From Oscillospiraceae bacterium (GTDB lineage: Bacteria > Bacillota > Clostridia > Oscillospirales > Acutalibacteraceae), in NCBI GenBank assembly GCA_902795765.1, contig CADBMQ010000011.1:1-6923 (forward strand): a stretch of DNA of 6,923 bases, read 5' to 3'. The translations under genes were made by a program, and so were the position numbers. The notes under the pieces are model-generated. The model saw only the letters and a program-made list of their open reading frames with translations, had not been told where the DNA came from and did no database searches. Positions 4,639 to 6,923 of this stretch are shown here, piece after piece (the stretch's first letter is position 1; each line of letters starts with the position of its first letter).

Positions 4639-5970
4639 ATGACGAAGGATTTAACCGTTGGAAGACCTTGGACTGTACTATGGAAGTTTTGCTTGCCACT
4701 GTTTGGAAGTGTCATCTTTCAACAACTTTATAATATCGCTGATAGTTTGGTAGCAGGAAAGTTTATTGGTGAAGAAGCACTTGCGGCGGTTGGTAACAGT
4801 TATGAGATAACTTTGGTTTTCATTGCTTTTGCATTTGGTTGTAATATAGGCTGTTCTATTGTTGCTGCACGTTTTTTTTGTGCAAAAAAATATACCGAAA
4901 TGAAAACTGCCGTTTACACCACGTTGATTTCAAGTGCTGTTCTATGTCTTACTCTTATGGCTATCGGTTTGTTGTTCGGTAAAACACTATTAAAACTTAT
5001 AAATACACCCGATAACATAATTGAAGATTCTCTTCTTTATCTCAATATTTATATATTCGGTCTGCCGTTTGTTATGTTTTATAATATTGCGACCGGTATC
5101 TTCTCTGCACTTGGAGATTCTAAAACACCTTTCATATTTCTCGCTTGTTCATCAACTATAAATATAGGTGTAGATATTTTATTTGTAACTGCGTTTAATA
5201 TGGGTGTTATGGGTGTTGCTTTAGCGACATTTATTTGTCAAGGTGTTAGTTGTATTTTAGCAATTATAGTTGTTTTTAAACGATTTACGAAAATAGAAAC
5301 GACTTACAAACCAAACAAATTCTCAATTACAATCTTCAAGCAAATTGCTTTGATTGCTATTCCAAGTATTCTTCAACAGAGTTTTGTATCTGTCGGAAAT
5401 ATTCTTATTCAAGGTATCATTAACTCATTCGGATCATCTGTTATTGCAGGTTATGCCGGTGCGGTTAAACTGCAAAATCTTGTAATCACTTCGTTTACAA
5501 CATTCGGTAATGGTGTTTCTAATTACACTGCACAAAACATTGGAGCAGGAAAACTTGATAGAATTCACTCCGGATTTAAAGCGGCAATTAAAATGACTTG
5601 GATTTTCGCATTATCGTTTACTTTGATTTATGTTTTTGCAGGTAAATGGCTATTATATGCCTTTATTGATGATATTGGTAGCAAAGCAATTGGTGTTGGT
5701 CTTGATTATTTGTATATTATTGCCCCGTTTTACATTATTATTTCCTCTAAACTTGTTGCAGACGGTGTATTACGAGGAGCAAGTATGATGAATAAATTTA
5801 TGATTGCAACATTTACTGATTTGATTTTGCGTGTTTTGTTGGCACAAGTTTTATCTAAATATTTTGGTGCTATCGGAATTTGGATTGCATGGCCTATTGG
5901 TTGGATAATTGCAACGGCAATGTCCCTTCTCTTTTACAAATTTACAAATTGGAAAGCTTTTATTAAATAA
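4639..5970 (+). CDS. MATE-family multidrug/cation efflux pump (DinF-like)
   Basis: This 443-residue inner membrane protein has about 12 hydrophobic helices in two similar halves (first helices near 13-36 and 234-260), the normal size and layout of MATE antiporters, which export drugs or metabolites in exchange for H+ or Na+. The N-terminal helix pattern IFQQLYNIADSLVAGKFIGEEALAAVG (26-52) is diagnostic. Its D35 aligns with the conserved helix-1 aspartate of DinF-type members. ALGDSKTPF (157-165) and GAGKLDRI (302-309) are the family's cytoplasmic loops, and the repeat-2 counterpart is VLRGASMMNKF (378-387). The ATG at 4639 has AGAAGGTG at 4624-4631 with 7 bases spacing. It has its own promoter. 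No terminator separates it from the D-lactate dehydrogenase gene 44 bases downstream, so the two may share a transcript. The substrate cannot be predicted; the LytTR gene just upstream may regulate it. Confidence 0.93.
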   Translation: MTKDLTVGRPWTVLWKFCLPLFGSVIFQQLYNIADSLVAGKFIGEEALAAVGNSYEITLVFIAFAFGCNIGCSIVAARFFCAKKYTEMKTAVYTTLISSAVLCLTLMAIGLLFGKTLLKLINTPDNIIEDSLLYLNIYIFGLPFVMFYNIATGIFSALGDSKTPFIFLACSSTINIGVDILFVTAFNMGVMGVALATFICQGVSCILAIIVVFKRFTKIETTYKPNKFSITIFKQIALIAIPSILQQSFVSVGNILIQGIINSFGSSVIAGYAGAVKLQNLVITSFTTFGNGVSNYTAQNIGAGKLDRIHSGFKAAIKMTWIFALSFTLIYVFAGKWLLYAFIDDIGSKAIGVGLDYLYIIAPFYIIISSKLVADGVLRGASMMNKFMIATFTDLILRVLLAQVLSKYFGAIGIWIAWPIGWIIATAMSLLFYKFTNWKAFIK

Positions 5971-6014
5971 AAACAATTTTTGTGTTTATACTATTCAAGA
6001 AAGGATGTTTAATT

Positions 6015-6923
6015 TTGAAAATTGCTTTTTTTGATACAAAAAATTATGATAAAGAATCTTTTAACTCGGTCAATAAAAATAATGATGTGAAATTTAAATT
6101 TTTTGAGGCTAAACTTAACGAAGATACCGTTAGTCTTGCCAAAGGGTATGATGGCGTTTGTGTTTTTGTTAATGATACTGTAAATGATTTTGTGATTGAC
6201 AAGCTCTACGAATATGGCATCAAATTCATCGCTCTTCGTTGTGCAGGATTTAACAATGTTGATGTAAAATACGCATATAATAAAATTCATATTTTCCATG
6301 TTCCTGCATACTCTCCATACGCAGTTGCCGAACATGCTATGGCAATGCTTTTAACATCTATTCGCCGAATACACAAATCATATATCAGAACAAGGGATTT
6401 CAATTTCAGTCTGAATAATTTAACAGGTTTTGATCTCCACGGCAAAACGGTCGGCGTTGTTGGAACAGGAAAAATCGGTCGAGTATTTATGGATATTTGC
6501 CACGGATTTGGTATGAAAGTTATCGCTTACGACAAATTCCCTATCAAGGATAGCGGTATTGACTATGTTGAACTCAATGACTTATTTGCAAGGAGTGATA
6601 TCATTTCACTTCATTGTCCACTTACTGAGGAAACATTTCATATTTTGAATGAAGATACAATTAACAAATTAAAAAAAGGTGTCGTAATTATAAACACTTC
6701 AAGAGGCGCTTTAATTGACGCTGAAGCATTGCTTGATGGTATAAAATCCCGTAAAATCGGTGCGGCTTGTCTTGATGTTTACGAAGAAGAGTCTGACGTT
6801 TTCTTTGAAGATTTTTCCGGTCACATTATCGAAGACGATATTCTCGCGCGTCTTATTTCGATGCCAAATGTAATTGTTACATCGCACCAAGCGTTTCTAA
6901 CACAAGAAGCTCTTGAAAATATA
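6015..6923 (+). CDS. ldhA: D-lactate dehydrogenase (D-2-hydroxyacid dehydrogenase, LdhA type), C-terminus cut by the window edge
   Basis: There are 303 residues present of the usual 330 or so. The enzyme reduces pyruvate to D-lactate with NADH, regenerating NAD during fermentation in the cytoplasm. RCAGFNNVD (75-83) and VPAYSPYAVAEHA (96-108) are the substrate-side loops typical of D-LDH. GVVGTGKIG (147-155) is the NAD-binding turn, with D173 (YDKFP) selecting NAD over NADP. The catalytic triad is R230 (NTSRGALID), E259 (DVYEEES) and H291 (SHQAFLT). The HQAFLT sequence marks fermentative LdhA rather than other hydroxyacid dehydrogenases. The start is TTG at 6015-6017, with AAGGA at 6001-6005 and 9 bases spacing; the protein then begins MKIAFFDTKNYD as expected. 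No in-frame ATG fits the family N-terminus. It lies 44 bases after the MATE gene with no clear terminator or promoter between (only a lone TATACT at 5987-5992), so readthrough is likely. Confidence 0.93.
   Translation, partial: MKIAFFDTKNYDKESFNSVNKNNDVKFKFFEAKLNEDTVSLAKGYDGVCVFVNDTVNDFVIDKLYEYGIKFIALRCAGFNNVDVKYAYNKIHIFHVPAYSPYAVAEHAMAMLLTSIRRIHKSYIRTRDFNFSLNNLTGFDLHGKTVGVVGTGKIGRVFMDICHGFGMKVIAYDKFPIKDSGIDYVELNDLFARSDIISLHCPLTEETFHILNEDTINKLKKGVVIINTSRGALIDAEALLDGIKSRKIGAACLDVYEEESDVFFEDFSGHIIEDDILARLISMPNVIVTSHQAFLTQEALENI

Noticed and set aside
6009..6335. Minus-strand 108-codon frame
   Set aside because: Opposite the N-terminal half of the D-lactate dehydrogenase, which is supported by catalytic residues and a TTG start with a good ribosome binding site.

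Overview
The window is AT-rich DNA with clostridial Gram-positive traits: strong AGGAGG-type ribosome binding sites, TTG starts on two genes, consensus sigma-A promoters, a lipoprotein solute receptor and an NfnAB-type ferredoxin:NADP oxidoreductase. Together with a fermentative D-lactate dehydrogenase, this points to an anaerobic member of the Clostridia, possibly gut-derived. No transposase, tRNA, rRNA, CRISPR array or phage gene is visible, and base composition looks uniform, so the region reads as chromosomal core.

Left half (positions 1-3403, all minus strand). Read in the direction of transcription, a consensus promoter (3433-3461) drives a polar amino acid ABC importer: receptor lipoprotein (3403-2648), permease (2527-1856, TTG start) and ATPase (1866-1129, overlapping the permease by 11 bases). 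A stem-loop with a U-tract sits between receptor and permease and probably lowers expression of the membrane parts relative to the receptor. A second perfect hairpin follows the ATPase. Beyond it lie nfnA (1057-203) and the start of nfnB (202 to the window edge), joined stop-to-start. NfnAB balances NADH, NADPH and reduced ferredoxin in anaerobes.

Centre (3404-3872). This strand-switch region holds a 69-residue minus-strand gene with a very strong ribosome binding site (DUF6514-like, function unknown). It also has an extended -10 promoter on the plus strand that points into the back of that gene, two similar 17-bp dyads flanking that promoter, and a 14-bp perfect inverted repeat enclosing the small gene's start. 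This is the least explained part of the window.

Right half (3873-6923, plus strand). A LytTR-type regulator has a receiver domain that appears to lack the phosphoacceptor aspartate and the conserved lysine. A DinF-type MATE efflux pump with its own near-consensus promoter follows, then a D-lactate dehydrogenase starting at TTG and cut off by the window end. The regulator may control the pump or the neighbouring small gene, but this is inferred from position only. Most of the window is ordinary metabolism and transport. The unusual signals are the phosphorylation-dead regulator and the dense control elements in the central strand switch.
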